From DASSUW01 sp963844205 (lineage in GTDB: Bacteria; Actinomycetota; Thermoleophilia; Solirubrobacterales; Solirubrobacteraceae), in contig CAWJNK010000001.1 of assembly GCA_963844205.1 (NCBI GenBank), forward strand, positions 1,054,001 through 1,118,000: a DNA stretch of 64,000 nucleotides, given 5' to 3'. The notes under the pieces are model-generated. The model saw nothing but the letters and a program-made list of their open reading frames with translations. It ran no database searches and was not told where the DNA came from. Positions 51,226 to 60,992 of this stretch are shown here, piece after piece. The number at the start of each line of letters is the position of its first letter. Position 1 is the stretch's first letter. A program made the position numbers and the translations under genes.

Positions 51226-53274
51226 TCAGACGATCAACGGGATGATCAGGAGGGCGACGATGTTCGCCACCTTGATCATGGGATTGATGGCCGGGCCGGC
51301 GGTGTCCTTGAACGGGTCGCCGACGGTGTCGCCGGTGACCGAGGCGGCGTGCGCCTCGGAGCCCTTGCCGCCGTACGCGCCGTCCTCGATCAGCTTCTTC
51401 GCGTTGTCCCACGCCCCGCCGCCGGCGGTCATGAAGATCGCCATGAAGAGGCCGACCACGATGACGCCGATCAGCAGCCCGCCGAGCGCCTGCTCGGACA
51501 GGAAGCCGACGATCACCGTGACGACGATCGGGATCAGCGACGGGATGATCATCTCGCGCTGGGCGGCGCGGGTCACGATGTCCACGCACTGGCCGTAATC
51601 GGGCTTCTCGGTGCCCTCCATGATCCCCGGCTTCTCGCGGAACTGGCGGCGGACCTCCTCCACGACGGCCTGGCCGGCGCGGCCGACCGCCTCCATCGAG
51701 AGCGCGGCGAACAGGTAGACCATCATGCCGCCGATGATCAGGCCGATCAGCACGTCCGGGTTGTCGATGCCGAACGTGATGACGTGGCCGGCCTCGTCCT
51801 CGAGCTCGATCTTGAAGGCGGCGAACAGCACGAGGGCGGCGAGCGCCGCAGAGCCGATCGCATAGCCCTTGGTGACGGCCTTGGTCGTGTTACCGACCGC
51901 GTCGAGCGGGTCGGTGACGTTGCGTACGTCCTCCGGCATGTCGGCCATCTCGGCGATGCCGCCCGCGTTGTCGGTGATCGGGCCGAACGCGTCGAGCGCC
52001 ACGATCAGGCCCGTCAGCGACAGCTGCGCCATCACGGCCACGCCGATGCCGAAGACGCCGGCCAGCTCGTAGGAGCCAAAGATGCCGAGCACGATCACGA
52101 GCGCCGGCAGCGCCGTCGCCTGGAGGCCCTTCGCGAGGCCCTGGATGATGTTCGTCGCGTGGCCGGTGACCGACGCCTGGGCGGTGCTCTTGACCGGCGC
52201 GAAGCGCGTCGAGGTGTAGTAGTCGGTGAGGACGAAGAGGCACGCCGTTACGCCGAGGCCGATCAGCGAGCAGAGGTAGATGTCCCACACCCCGGGCCCG
52301 GCGCTGCCGTCGAGCCGCGTCAGGTCGTCCATCATCCACAGCGTCACCGGGATGAACAGCAGGGCCGCGATCAGGCCCGCCACGATCATGCCCTGGTAGA
52401 GCGCGCGCTCGACGTTGCCGGTGCGCGACTTGACCGCGAACGTGCCGATGATCGACGCCAGGATCGAGACGCCGCCCAGCACGAGCGGGTAGATCACGAC
52501 CGAGTCGTTCTCGAAGGTCAGGACGCCGAGCAGCATGACCGCCACCGCGGTGACCGCGTAGGTCTCGAAGAGGTCGGCCGCCATGCCGGCGCAGTCGCCG
52601 ACGTTGTCGCCCACGTTGTCCGCGATCACGGCCGGGTTGCGCGGGTCGTCCTCGGGGATGCCGGCCTCGATCTTGCCGACGATGTCGGCGCCGACGTCCG
52701 CGCCCTTGGTGAAGATGCCGCCGCCGAGACGGGCGAAGACGGAGATCAGCGAGCCGCCGAAGCCGAGGCCGATGAGCGCGTCGACGGCGTCCTTGTCGGA
52801 CTCGTCGAAGATGCCGACCAGGATGCCGTAGTAGCCGGCGACGCCGATCAGCGCCAAGCCGACCACGAGCATGCCGGTGACGGCGCCGCCGCGGAAGGCA
52901 ACATCGAGCGCCGGGCCGATGCCGCCCCGGGCCGCCTCGGCCACGCGGGCGTTGGCGCGCACGGACACGTTCATCCCGATGAAGCCGGCAGCCGCGGAGG
53001 CGAGACCGCCGATCGCGAAGCCGATCGCCACCGTCGCGCCCTGGACGAAGAGCAGCGCCACGAACAGGACGACGCCGACGATGCCGATCGTCGTGTACTG
53101 GCGGCGGAGGTACGCGGTCGCGCCCTCCTGGACCGCCGCCGACAGGGACTGCATAGTGGCGTTGCCCGGAGACAGCGCCAGCAGCGACCGTGTCGTCAGC
53201 AGCCCGTACGCGATCGCGAACCCCGCGCAGATGAGCGCGACGACGACCCCGTAGTCGGACAGAAAATCGGTCAA
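51226..53274 (-). CDS. hppA: K+-independent H+-translocating membrane pyrophosphatase
   Basis: A 682-aa polytopic membrane pyrophosphatase with about 16 membrane segments that couples PPi hydrolysis to proton pumping. The active-site block is GGGIFTKGADVGADIVGK, then NPAVIADNVGDNVGD. DAVGNTTKAVTKG has Lys where K+-dependent enzymes have Ala, which marks the K+-independent type. It ends KVANIVALLIIPLIV, the usual C-terminus. ATG 53274. Confidence 0.95.
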   Translation of the reverse strand: MTDFLSDYGVVVALICAGFAIAYGLLTTRSLLALSPGNATMQSLSAAVQEGATAYLRRQYTTIGIVGVVLFVALLFVQGATVAIGFAIGGLASAAAGFIGMNVSVRANARVAEAARGGIGPALDVAFRGGAVTGMLVVGLALIGVAGYYGILVGIFDESDKDAVDALIGLGFGGSLISVFARLGGGIFTKGADVGADIVGKIEAGIPEDDPRNPAVIADNVGDNVGDCAGMAADLFETYAVTAVAVMLLGVLTFENDSVVIYPLVLGGVSILASIIGTFAVKSRTGNVERALYQGMIVAGLIAALLFIPVTLWMMDDLTRLDGSAGPGVWDIYLCSLIGLGVTACLFVLTDYYTSTRFAPVKSTAQASVTGHATNIIQGLAKGLQATALPALVIVLGIFGSYELAGVFGIGVAVMAQLSLTGLIVALDAFGPITDNAGGIAEMADMPEDVRNVTDPLDAVGNTTKAVTKGYAIGSAALAALVLFAAFKIELEDEAGHVITFGIDNPDVLIGLIIGGMMVYLFAALSMEAVGRAGQAVVEEVRRQFREKPGIMEGTEKPDYGQCVDIVTRAAQREMIIPSLIPIVVTVIVGFLSEQALGGLLIGVIVVGLFMAIFMTAGGGAWDNAKKLIEDGAYGGKGSEAHAASVTGDTVGDPFKDTAGPAINPMIKVANIVALLIIPLIV

Positions 53275-53311
53275 GGGAACCCCTCTGGAATCAAGACTGC
53301 ACGCAAAGCGA

Positions 53312-53338
53312 AGCGGCAGCCCGGCCGGGGCCGCCGCT
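53312..53338 (-). terminator. hairpin downstream of DUF1844 gene
   Basis: AGCGGC near 53312 pairs with GCCGCCGCT near 53330-53338 across a GC-rich loop, located between the end of the tsa/rex operon and the hppA start. It is a plausible terminator without a clear T-run. Confidence 0.35.
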
Positions 53339-53371
53339 GAAGCGCGGCGCAGTCTATCGCCTGGCCCGGCG

Positions 53372-53761
53372 CTATTGACCTGGTACCCAGAGCCGCCCGG
53401 ACTTCTGGGCGGGGCCGGGCTGGTCTCCGGACTCGTCCGCGGCCGGCGGCTCCGTCGGCGCCGCCGGCTGCGGCTCTCCGCCGGACATCTGCACGTAGGC
53501 CATCTGCAGCCGCGACAGCGCGTCGCGGACCGGGGCCAGCGCGTCGCCGTGCTCGGGCTCGACGAGCGGCAGCAGCGCGCGCGCCCCGTCGATCGCCTTC
53601 TTGACCTGCGGCCAGTCGGCCTCGGTGCCCTCGGCCAGCCCTGCCTTGCGGGCGCCGAGGTTGATCAGCGTGACGATGGTCTGAAGGAGCACGTCGTCCA
53701 CGCTCAGCTTCGCCATCTCGGCCTCGAGGGCCCGGATCTCCTCTTCAGACGGCTGTCTCAT
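53372..53761 (-). CDS. DUF1844 family protein
   Basis: A 129-aa protein with the DUF1844 helix core SVDDVLLQTIVTLINLGARKAGLAEG and a long Pro/Ala-rich C-terminal tail. Its ATG lies 17 bases inside the ybdK-like gene, so it is translated with it. Function unknown; last gene of the long operon starting at tsaE. Confidence 0.8.
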   Translation of the reverse strand: MRQPSEEEIRALEAEMAKLSVDDVLLQTIVTLINLGARKAGLAEGTEADWPQVKKAIDGARALLPLVEPEHGDALAPVRDALSRLQMAYVQMSGGEPQPAAPTEPPAADESGDQPGPAQKSGRLWVPGQ

Positions 53762-54866
53762 ATGTGGCTCTCGTTTCCTCCACGCACTTCGCGTACACCT
53801 CGTACGGCCCGGCGCCCGCCTCGATCATGCGCCGCTGCCGCTGCGCGCTGTTGAGCGCCGGCAGCGTCACGTCGGCGCCCGTCCAGGCCTTGAGGCGGTC
53901 GAGCGCCTCGGCAGCCGGGTACTCCTCGATCCTGGGCGCGGTGAGATCGAGCAGCCGGCCGTCCTGCCCGTAGCGGATGGCTCGCCACATGTTCTCCTCG
54001 ATCAGCCGTCCCGGCAGGTCGGGAAGCGGCTCTCCCGCGTCGATCTCGCGCAGCGCCTGCGCCACCGTCGCGACGAGCAGCTCCTCCAGCGCGTCGGCCT
54101 CGGTGCTGGTGCTCTGCGCATCGCAGATCCGGATCTCGACGGTGCCGAACGAATGGTGCGGGCGGACCGACCACCACAGCTGGGTGAACTCGATGATCGA
54201 GCCGGTGCGCACGAGCAGGCCGACGTAGTCCGCCCACTGCTGCCAGCCGCCGATGACGTCCGGCACGCCGCAGCGCGGGAACGACTTGGTGAAGATCTGG
54301 GTGCGCGCCGAGTGCAGGCCGGAGTCGCGGCCGTCGACGAACGGCGAGCTGGCCGAGATCGCGAGCAGCATCGGCAGCACAGGGCGCAGCCGGTCGCAGA
54401 CCTGGACGGCCCGGTCGGCGCCCTGCACGCCGATGTGGACCTGCAGCGCGAACGTGTTGTTGCGCCAGGCCACGTACTTGAGGCCGTCCTCGACGCGGTG
54501 GTAGTGCGGCGTGTCGATGATGTGCTGCTCGCGATAGTCCGACAGCGGGTGCGTGCCGGTGGAGCCGAGCCGGACGCCGTGCGCGTCGGCCAGCGCGAAC
54601 AGCCGCCGCCGCGCCTCGTGCTGCTTGGCGCGGGCATCCGCGATGTCCTCCCCGCGGCCGGACCGGATCTCGATCTCGGACGAGATCAGCTCGCCGGAGA
54701 TGGCGTCGGCGAGCACGGGGTCGGCCGCCCCGGCGTCGCGGAGCTCCTCGAACTTGGGCACCAGCTCGAGCGTCTCGGGATGGACGAGCGCGTACTCCTC
54801 CTCGATCCCGACCGTGAGGTCCTGGGAGGCCTCGAAGGTCTCGCGCGCAGCGACGAGGTCGATCAA
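53745..54866 (-). CDS. YbdK-type carboxylate-amine ligase (GCS2 family)
   Basis: A 373-aa protein of the glutamate-cysteine ligase family 2. Motifs include LTVGIEEEYALVHPET near residue 20, STGTHPLSDYREQHI, NNTFALQVHIGVQGADRAV and SFGTVEIRICDAQST. It makes a gamma-glutamyl or related amide bond; YbdK itself has weak gamma-glutamylcysteine ligase activity. It follows rex by one base, fitting a redox role. The DUF1844 gene overlaps its end. Confidence 0.9.
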   Translation of the reverse strand: MIDLVAARETFEASQDLTVGIEEEYALVHPETLELVPKFEELRDAGAADPVLADAISGELISSEIEIRSGRGEDIADARAKQHEARRRLFALADAHGVRLGSTGTHPLSDYREQHIIDTPHYHRVEDGLKYVAWRNNTFALQVHIGVQGADRAVQVCDRLRPVLPMLLAISASSPFVDGRDSGLHSARTQIFTKSFPRCGVPDVIGGWQQWADYVGLLVRTGSIIEFTQLWWSVRPHHSFGTVEIRICDAQSTSTEADALEELLVATVAQALREIDAGEPLPDLPGRLIEENMWRAIRYGQDGRLLDLTAPRIEEYPAAEALDRLKAWTGADVTLPALNSAQRQRRMIEAGAGPYEVYAKCVEETRATYETAV

Positions 54867-54867
54867 C

Positions 54868-55554
54868 TCAGGTCAGGTAGAAGTAGAGCGCGTAGAGGAG
54901 GTCGACCGCCGGGCTCGACGTGTGCACGGTGACCTCCGGCGGAACCTGCAGGAGCGCCTCAGAGTAGTTGAAGATGATCTTCACGCCCGCTTCGACCAGG
55001 AGGTCGGCGAGCTCCTGGGCGGCGGCCGTCGGGACGGCGAGCACGCCGACGACGATGTCCTCCTCCTCCACGACGGTCTTCACGTCGTCGGTGTGGCGGA
55101 CCTTGACGCCGTTGATCTCCTCCCCGACCTTGCCGCGGTCGGTGTCGAACATCGCGACGACGCGGAAGCCGTGGTCGGCGAAGATGTCGGACGAGGCGAT
55201 GGCGCGGCCGAGGTGGCCGGCGCCGAACAGCGCGATGTTGTGCTGCCCGCTCGTGCGCAGGATCTTCCGGATCTGGGAGACGAGCGAGTCGACGTTGTAG
55301 CCGACCCCGCGCTTGCCGAACTTGCCGAAGCCCGACAGGTCGCGACGGATCTGCGTCGAGTTCACGTGCGTGTACTCGGACAGCTCCTGCGACGAGATCG
55401 TCTCCTTGCCCATCTTGCGCGCCTGGGTGAGCACCTGCAGGTAGCGCGACAGGCGCGCGGCCACGCCGAGCGACAGGCGGTCAGCGAGCGGACCGACGCC
55501 CGCCTCGGCCTGCCCCTGCCCCTGCCCCCGCGTGGCGACGTCGCCGAAGCTCAT
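54868..55554 (-). CDS. rex: redox-sensing transcriptional repressor Rex
   Basis: A 228-aa Rex. The N-terminal winged helix has RLSRYLQVLTQ and SSQELSEYTHVNSTQIRRDLSGFGKFGKRGVGY, and the NADH domain has FGAGHLGRA and MFDTD, ending with the swapped C-terminal helix. Rex represses genes when NADH/NAD+ is low. A Gln/Gly-rich stretch extends the N-terminus. ATG 55554 overlaps the glutaredoxin stop. No Rex operator was found in the window. Confidence 0.95.
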   Translation of the reverse strand: MSFGDVATRGQGQGQAEAGVGPLADRLSLGVAARLSRYLQVLTQARKMGKETISSQELSEYTHVNSTQIRRDLSGFGKFGKRGVGYNVDSLVSQIRKILRTSGQHNIALFGAGHLGRAIASSDIFADHGFRVVAMFDTDRGKVGEEINGVKVRHTDDVKTVVEEEDIVVGVLAVPTAAAQELADLLVEAGVKIIFNYSEALLQVPPEVTVHTSSPAVDLLYALYFYLT

Positions 55555-55773
55555 CCGGGCAGACGATAGAGCCTGGCTTCCAGCGCCGCCTCGTCGACGA
55601 AGAAGTCGAACAGCTCCTCGTCGCCGAGCGCGACGACGGGGATGCGCTCGAGGTAGCGGCGATGCAGATCGTCGTCGCTCGTGATGTCCACCTCACGCAG
55701 CGAAAACGTTGCCCTGGCGCGTACGCGCTCGAGCGCCGCACGAGCGTCGTCGCACAGATGGCAGCCGGGGCGG

Positions 55774-55787
<14 letters not shown>
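55551..55787 (-). CDS. glutaredoxin-like protein (start uncertain)
   Basis: At least 78 aa of glutaredoxin fold: LYSRPGCHLCDDARAALE (CxxC), then IPVVALGDEELFDFFVDE with the cis-Pro loop, ending ARLYRLPG. The frame carries no ATG, GTG or TTG; the only near-cognate codon in the right place is ATC 55787, inside the tsaD 3' end (overlap 14 bases). Its stop overlaps the rex start. The reading frame is absent from gene finders that need a canonical start, but its protein pattern is clear. Confidence 0.75.
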
Positions 55788-56759
<972 letters not shown>

Positions 56760-56763
<4 letters not shown>

Positions 56764-57266
56764 GTGCCCGGAACGTCGTCGAGCGTGCCACGCAGCGTCG
56801 CCGGCGTGCGCCACATGATCACGGCGTCCTCGCCGTTGTCGGCGTAGTAGCGGCGGCGGACGCCGGCGGAGCGGAACCCGAACCGCTCATAGAGCCCGAT
56901 CGCCCCCTCGTTGGAGCGGCGCACCTCGAGCGTGAGCTGGCCCTCCGGCCCGATGCGCTCGATCAGCGCCGCGATCATCGCGGTGGCGATGCCGTGGCGG
57001 CGGCGGTCGGGGTCGACGGCGACGTTCATGAGGTGCCACACGGCGTCGTAGCGGGAGCACACGAGGTAGCCGGCCAGCTCGCGCTCCACCTCGGCGGCGA
57101 GGCAGACGCCGGAGGGCTTTGAGAGCTCGAGCACGAACATCGCGAGCGACCACGGAGTGGTGAACGCACGGCGCTCGATCGCGACGACCTGCGGGAGGTC
57201 GGCGTAGGTGAGGCGCCGGATCTGCGAGAAGCTTTCCGTGAAGGGATCAGCGGACGGGAGGGTCAC
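56760..57266 (-). CDS. rimI: ribosomal-protein-S18-alanine N-acetyltransferase RimI
   Basis: A 168-aa GNAT enzyme. IRRLTYADLPQVVAIERRAF is the RimI-type start, NVAVDPDRRRHGIATAMIAAL the acetyl-CoA loop and LEVRRSNEGAIGLYERFGF the motif B. Lies between tsaB and tsaD, as in many actinobacteria. GTG 57266 lies 20 bases inside the tsaB gene end; no other good start is present. Its stop overlaps the tsaD start. Confidence 0.92.
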
Positions 57267-57930
57267 GGGGGGAAAGCTTTCCGGTCGGCTTGGCGTCCGG
57301 CTCGCGGCGGTAGTCCGGAAGCAGTGCGTCACGGCCGGCGGGCTCCCTCTCGGCACCCAGTCTCGCGACGTGGACGGCGCTGACGCGGTGTGCCGGGGAG
57401 TCGTCGGCCGGGACGGTCGCCCCGGCCCGTTCGAGCTCTCCCCGAAAGCGTACTGCGCCATCCCCCACGGCCAGCGAGCCCGGCACGATCCGGGCGGCGA
57501 GCGCCTCGGGGGTGAGTGCTATGGCACCGAACCGACCCGGCGAGGCGGCGAACACCTCCCCGCGACGGGCGTCGATGACCGCAAATACCGGGATGGGGTC
57601 AGACCCCAAGGGGTCTGACCCCGCGCGGGGTCTGACCCCTTCGGCGAGCGCCTCGAGGCTCGAGACGCCGACGAGCGGGAGGTCGCGAGCCTGGGCCAGC
57701 GCCCGGGCGGTGGCGATCCCGATGCGCAGGCCGGTGAAGCCGCCGGGCCCGACCCCGACGGCGATGCGCTCGATCGCGTCCCAGTCGTCCACGACCTCGT
57801 GGACCAGCGCCAGCAGTCGCGCGGTGTGGCCGGGACGCGCTCCCGGCACCGGGTCGTCGCGGCGCTCGACCGCGGGCGGCCAGACCGCGACGGCCGTCGC
57901 CGCAGTCGCGGTGTCGATGCCGAGGATCAC
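57247..57930 (-). CDS. tsaB: TsaB, with a palindrome-derived in-frame insertion
   Basis: A 227-aa partner of TsaD. ILGIDTATAATAVAV, then VGVGPGGFTGLRIGIATARALA and VIDARRGEVFAA, are typical TsaB motifs. Residues about 99-113 (EGVRPRAGSDPLGSDPIP region) come from the repeat cluster at 57595-57639 and lie between SSLEALAEG and VFAVIDARR, a surface loop in known TsaB folds. GTG 57930 overlaps the tsaE stop. Confidence 0.93.
   Translation of the reverse strand: MILGIDTATAATAVAVWPPAVERRDDPVPGARPGHTARLLALVHEVVDDWDAIERIAVGVGPGGFTGLRIGIATARALAQARDLPLVGVSSLEALAEGVRPRAGSDPLGSDPIPVFAVIDARRGEVFAASPGRFGAIALTPEALAARIVPGSLAVGDGAVRFRGELERAGATVPADDSPAHRVSAVHVARLGAEREPAGRDALLPDYRREPDAKPTGKLSPRDPPVR
57595..57639. 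repeat. three GGGGTCWGACCCC palindromes inside tsaB
   Basis: Exact 13-bp units at 57595-57607, 57610-57622 and 57627-57639, in the same family as 4307-4393. They lie entirely within tsaB and keep its reading frame open. Confidence 0.9.
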
Positions 57931-58349
57931 GCGACCTCGATGCTGCGCTCGTCGCCGCCCGCGTGGGCGAGGTGGACGGTGTGCGCGACCCGCTCGGGCG
58001 GCCACGCGCCCGGGCCGTGCTCGGGCCACTCGACGAACGCGATCGCGTCGGGAGCGAAGAACGGCTCGAGCAGCCCCGGGTCCTCGTCGGCCATCCCGGC
58101 CAGCCGGTAGAGGTCGAGGTGCGAGACCGGCCCCGCCGCGCCGTCGTAGGCGTGGCCCACCACGAACGTCGGGCTGGTCACCGGGCCGGCGACCCCGAGC
58201 GCCCGCAGCGCGCCACGCACGAACGTGGTCTTGCCGGCACCCAGCTCGCCGGAGACGAGCACGACGTCACCGGGCCGGAGCGCTGCCGCGAGCTCAGCGC
58301 CGGCCCGTTCGGTCGCATCGGCCCCGGTGGTCGAAACGGCGCGGCTCAA
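57927..58349 (-). CDS. tsaE: tRNA threonylcarbamoyladenosine biosynthesis ATPase TsaE
   Basis: A 140-aa P-loop ATPase. Walker A is SGELGAGKTTFVRG near residue 40, SPTFVVGH and LDLYRL follow and FVEWPE closes the domain. TsaE is needed to regenerate the TsaB-TsaD complex. TTG 58349 is the best start by length. First gene of the operon; its stop overlaps tsaB. Confidence 0.9.
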   Translation of the reverse strand: MSRAVSTTGADATERAGAELAAALRPGDVVLVSGELGAGKTTFVRGALRALGVAGPVTSPTFVVGHAYDGAAGPVSHLDLYRLAGMADEDPGLLEPFFAPDAIAFVEWPEHGPGAWPPERVAHTVHLAHAGGDERSIEVA

Positions 58350-58410
58350 GGCGGAATAAAAGGCTAGTCCGATCCGTAACAACGGGCCCGGCGGAGCGTA
58401 AAGGGCGGGA

Positions 58411-59346
58411 GTGTCCTTACCGATGACAAGTGTGATGATCCGTCTCCTCAGCCTCAGCCTGCTCGTTTGCCTGATCCTCGCCGCCCCCGCGAGCGCCAAG
58501 CCGCCGATCGTCGGCATCGGCGACCAGGACGCGAAGATGTTCACCGCCCCCGCGTTCCAGAAGCTGGGCGTCCGGCACAGCCGGCTCGCGCTGGCGTGGG
58601 ACTGGTACCGCGACCCGCACAGCGTCTACCTCACCGACGTGTGGATGGAGCAGGCCCAGGCCGCCGGCGTCCAGCCGCTGGTCGCGTTCAACCGCAACTG
58701 GCGGTCGAACGGCCACCGCAAGCTCCCCTCGCTGGCGCTGTACCGCAAGAGCTTCCGGCTCGTGCGCGAGCGCTACCCCTGGGTGACGGACTACTCCGCC
58801 TGGAACGAGGCCAACCACACGACGCAGCCGACGTCGAAGAAGCCCGCCGCGGCGGCTCGCTACTACAACGCGATGCGCAAGGACTGCCGCACCTGCACGA
58901 TCGTGGCGGCGGACGTGCTCGACAGCCCGGACATGCTCCAGTGGGTGAAGAAGTTCAAGCGCTACGCGCCAACCGCCCGCATCTGGGGCCTGCACAACTA
59001 CAAGGACGCCAACGACGCTCGCGGCACCACCAAGCTCCTCCTCAAGGCCGTGCGCGGCCAGGTGTGGCTGACCGAGACCGGCGGCATCCTGCGGCTGAAG
59101 CCCGCCGACGGCAGCCGCGGCGGCCGCAAGAGCACGAAGGCGCAGCAGGCGCGCGCGGTCAAGCGCGTCTACCAGATCGCCAAGTCGAGCCGCCGGATCA
59201 CCCGCGTCTACTTCTACGAGTGGGCGAAGAAGCGCGGCAACCGCTGGGACTCGGCGTTCGTCGAGACCAACGGCAAGCTGCGCCCGGCGTACCAGGCCCT
59301 GAAGCGCGGCCTGCGCGTCAAGGGCGAAGCGGCCGTCGCTCGCTGA
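58411..59346 (+). CDS. secreted glycoside-hydrolase-like TIM-barrel protein
   Basis: A 311-aa exported protein. A signal peptide (about residues 9-29) ends ASA. The fold resembles clan GH-A glycosidases: YSAWNEANH near residue 130 gives an acid/base Glu and VWLTETGG near residue 223 a nucleophile Glu. Substrate is unknown. GTG 58411, ATG 58423 and ATG 58435 are alternative starts. Divergent from tsaE. Confidence 0.8.
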   Translation: MSLPMTSVMIRLLSLSLLVCLILAAPASAKPPIVGIGDQDAKMFTAPAFQKLGVRHSRLALAWDWYRDPHSVYLTDVWMEQAQAAGVQPLVAFNRNWRSNGHRKLPSLALYRKSFRLVRERYPWVTDYSAWNEANHTTQPTSKKPAAAARYYNAMRKDCRTCTIVAADVLDSPDMLQWVKKFKRYAPTARIWGLHNYKDANDARGTTKLLLKAVRGQVWLTETGGILRLKPADGSRGGRKSTKAQQARAVKRVYQIAKSSRRITRVYFYEWAKKRGNRWDSAFVETNGKLRPAYQALKRGLRVKGEAAVAR

Positions 59347-59686
59347 GCCTGACGCGGAGCACGACTCCGCCGGCGAGCAGCAGCGCGCCGCTGAGCCCGA
59401 CGAGGGCGGTGCCGGCACCCGTGTACGGGAGCTGCTCCGCAGCGGGCGCCGACTGCGCGGGCTGAGCGGGAGCCGCCTCCGGGGCGGCCGGCGCGACAGC
59501 GCCGTCGTCACCGGCCGGCTCCGCGCCCTGCGAGTCGTCCTGGCCGCTGCCCTCCGGCTCCGCCTGGGCGCCCTCGTCGCCGAACGGGTCCTGGTACTGC
59601 TCGTCCCCGGCGCCCTGCGCCCACGCGGCGGAGGGCAGCGCCAGCAGGAGCGCTGCCAGAGCGCAGACCACGCGTCGGGAGGCCAT
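59318..59686 (-). CDS. LPYTG-anchored surface protein
   Basis: A 122-aa exported protein: signal peptide (residues 1-23, ending AWA-Q), an acidic Gln/Pro/Ala-rich repeat-like middle and a C-terminal LPYTG sortase motif followed by a hydrophobic helix and Arg-rich tail. It would be anchored to the wall by a sortase. No sortase is in the window. ATG 59686. Overlaps the end of the preceding gene by 29 bases. Confidence 0.85.
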   Translation of the reverse strand: MASRRVVCALAALLLALPSAAWAQGAGDEQYQDPFGDEGAQAEPEGSGQDDSQGAEPAGDDGAVAPAAPEAAPAQPAQSAPAAEQLPYTGAGTALVGLSGALLLAGGVVLRVRLSERRPLRP

Positions 59687-59729
59687 CCGCGCGGACGATA
59701 GCGGTCGTCGGTCCGGTACCGTCGCGGCC

Positions 59730-60992
59730 TTGCGACGCCTGCCGGCCCTCGACAGCGACACGGCTACCGCGGCCGGCCTCGCGGGCGCACAGCTCGTCGC
59801 CAACGGCATCGCGGTGGTCTTCACCGTGGTCTTCGCCCGGCTGCTCGGCCGTGAGGACTACGGCGCCCTGGCGGCCGTGACCTCGACGTACCTGATCGTC
59901 TCGGTGCCCGGGTATGCGCTCCAGGTGGCGGCCGCGCGGGCAACGGCGACCGGCCGCATCGCGCTCGCCCGCGACCTGCGGGCGACCGTCGACCGCTGGA
60001 CCCAGCGGATCCTGATCGCCACCGCGGCCCTCGCGCTCGCGGGCGCCCTGCTGCGCGATCCGCTGGCGCGCCTGATCGGGGTCGAGGAGGCGTGGGCGGC
60101 GGCCGCCGTGCTGCCGACCGGCGGGCTGTGGCTGCTGCTCTCGGTCCAGCGGGGCACGCTGGCGGGGCTCGGCGCCTACCGGCCGGTTGGGCTCTCGATC
60201 GTCGGCGAGGCCGTCGCGCGCCTGCTGCTGGCGGCGCTCCTGCTGGCCGCCGGGCTCGGCACCACCGGCGCCTACCTCGGCATGCCGGCCGCGATGGGGT
60301 GCACGGCCATCGCGCTCGGCGTCGTGCTCGCCCGCCGCTCCCCTGCCGCGGCGGGTGACGCATGGCCGCTGCGCTCGCTGGCCCGCGAGGCGACGGTGCC
60401 GATCGCCGCGCTCGTGCTGATCGCGGCGCTGCAGAACATGGACGTGATCATCGTCCGCCACCACTTCGACGACGCCTTGGCGGGCGCGTACGCCGCGGCC
60501 GCGGTGGCCGCCAAGGTGGTCGTGTGGACGGCGGTCGGCGTCGGCCTCTACCTCCTGCCCGAGGCGGCCCGCCGCGCCGCCGAGGGCACCGCGGCGCGGC
60601 CCGTCCTGCTGCGAGCGTTGGGGGTGGTCGGCGCGGTCGCGGCGCCCGCGCTGCTCGTCTTCGCCGTCGCGCCGGAGGCGGTCCTCCGGGTCGGCTTCGG
60701 CGCCGAGTACGAGCCCGGCGCCGACGCGCTCACGCTGCTCGCGCTGGCGATGACCCTGCTGGGCTTCGCCTACCTCGCGGTCCAGTTCCTGCTCGGGATC
60801 GGCTCCTCGCGGTTCCTGCTGCCGCTGGCCGCGGTGACGCTGGCCGAGCCGGTGGTGCTGCTGGCGCGCGACTTCGAGTCGATCGCCGGCTTCGCGGCGC
60901 TCGTGCTCGCGGTCCAGCTCGCGGCGGCCGCGGCGGTGCTGGCGTCGTCGCTGCGCGCGTCGTCGCGCGCGGCGGTCACGGCACCCGCCTGA
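59730..60992 (+). CDS. polysaccharide flippase (Wzx/MATE-like)
   Basis: A 420-aa membrane protein with about 12 segments, of the oligosaccharide flippase family: AGLAGAQLVANGIAVVFTVVFARLLGREDYG at the start and FGAEYEPGADALTLLALAM late. It would move lipid-linked sugar units across the membrane. TTG 59730. Its end overlaps the ligase gene on the other strand by 17 bases. Confidence 0.85.
   Translation: MRRLPALDSDTATAAGLAGAQLVANGIAVVFTVVFARLLGREDYGALAAVTSTYLIVSVPGYALQVAAARATATGRIALARDLRATVDRWTQRILIATAALALAGALLRDPLARLIGVEEAWAAAAVLPTGGLWLLLSVQRGTLAGLGAYRPVGLSIVGEAVARLLLAALLLAAGLGTTGAYLGMPAAMGCTAIALGVVLARRSPAAAGDAWPLRSLAREATVPIAALVLIAALQNMDVIIVRHHFDDALAGAYAAAAVAAKVVVWTAVGVGLYLLPEAARRAAEGTAARPVLLRALGVVGAVAAPALLVFAVAPEAVLRVGFGAEYEPGADALTLLALAMTLLGFAYLAVQFLLGIGSSRFLLPLAAVTLAEPVVLLARDFESIAGFAALVLAVQLAAAAAVLASSLRASSRAAVTAPA

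Noticed and set aside
55551..55560. Rex operator upstream of rex
   Set aside because: No TTGTGAA-n6-TTCACAA like sequence is present near 55560 or 58350.
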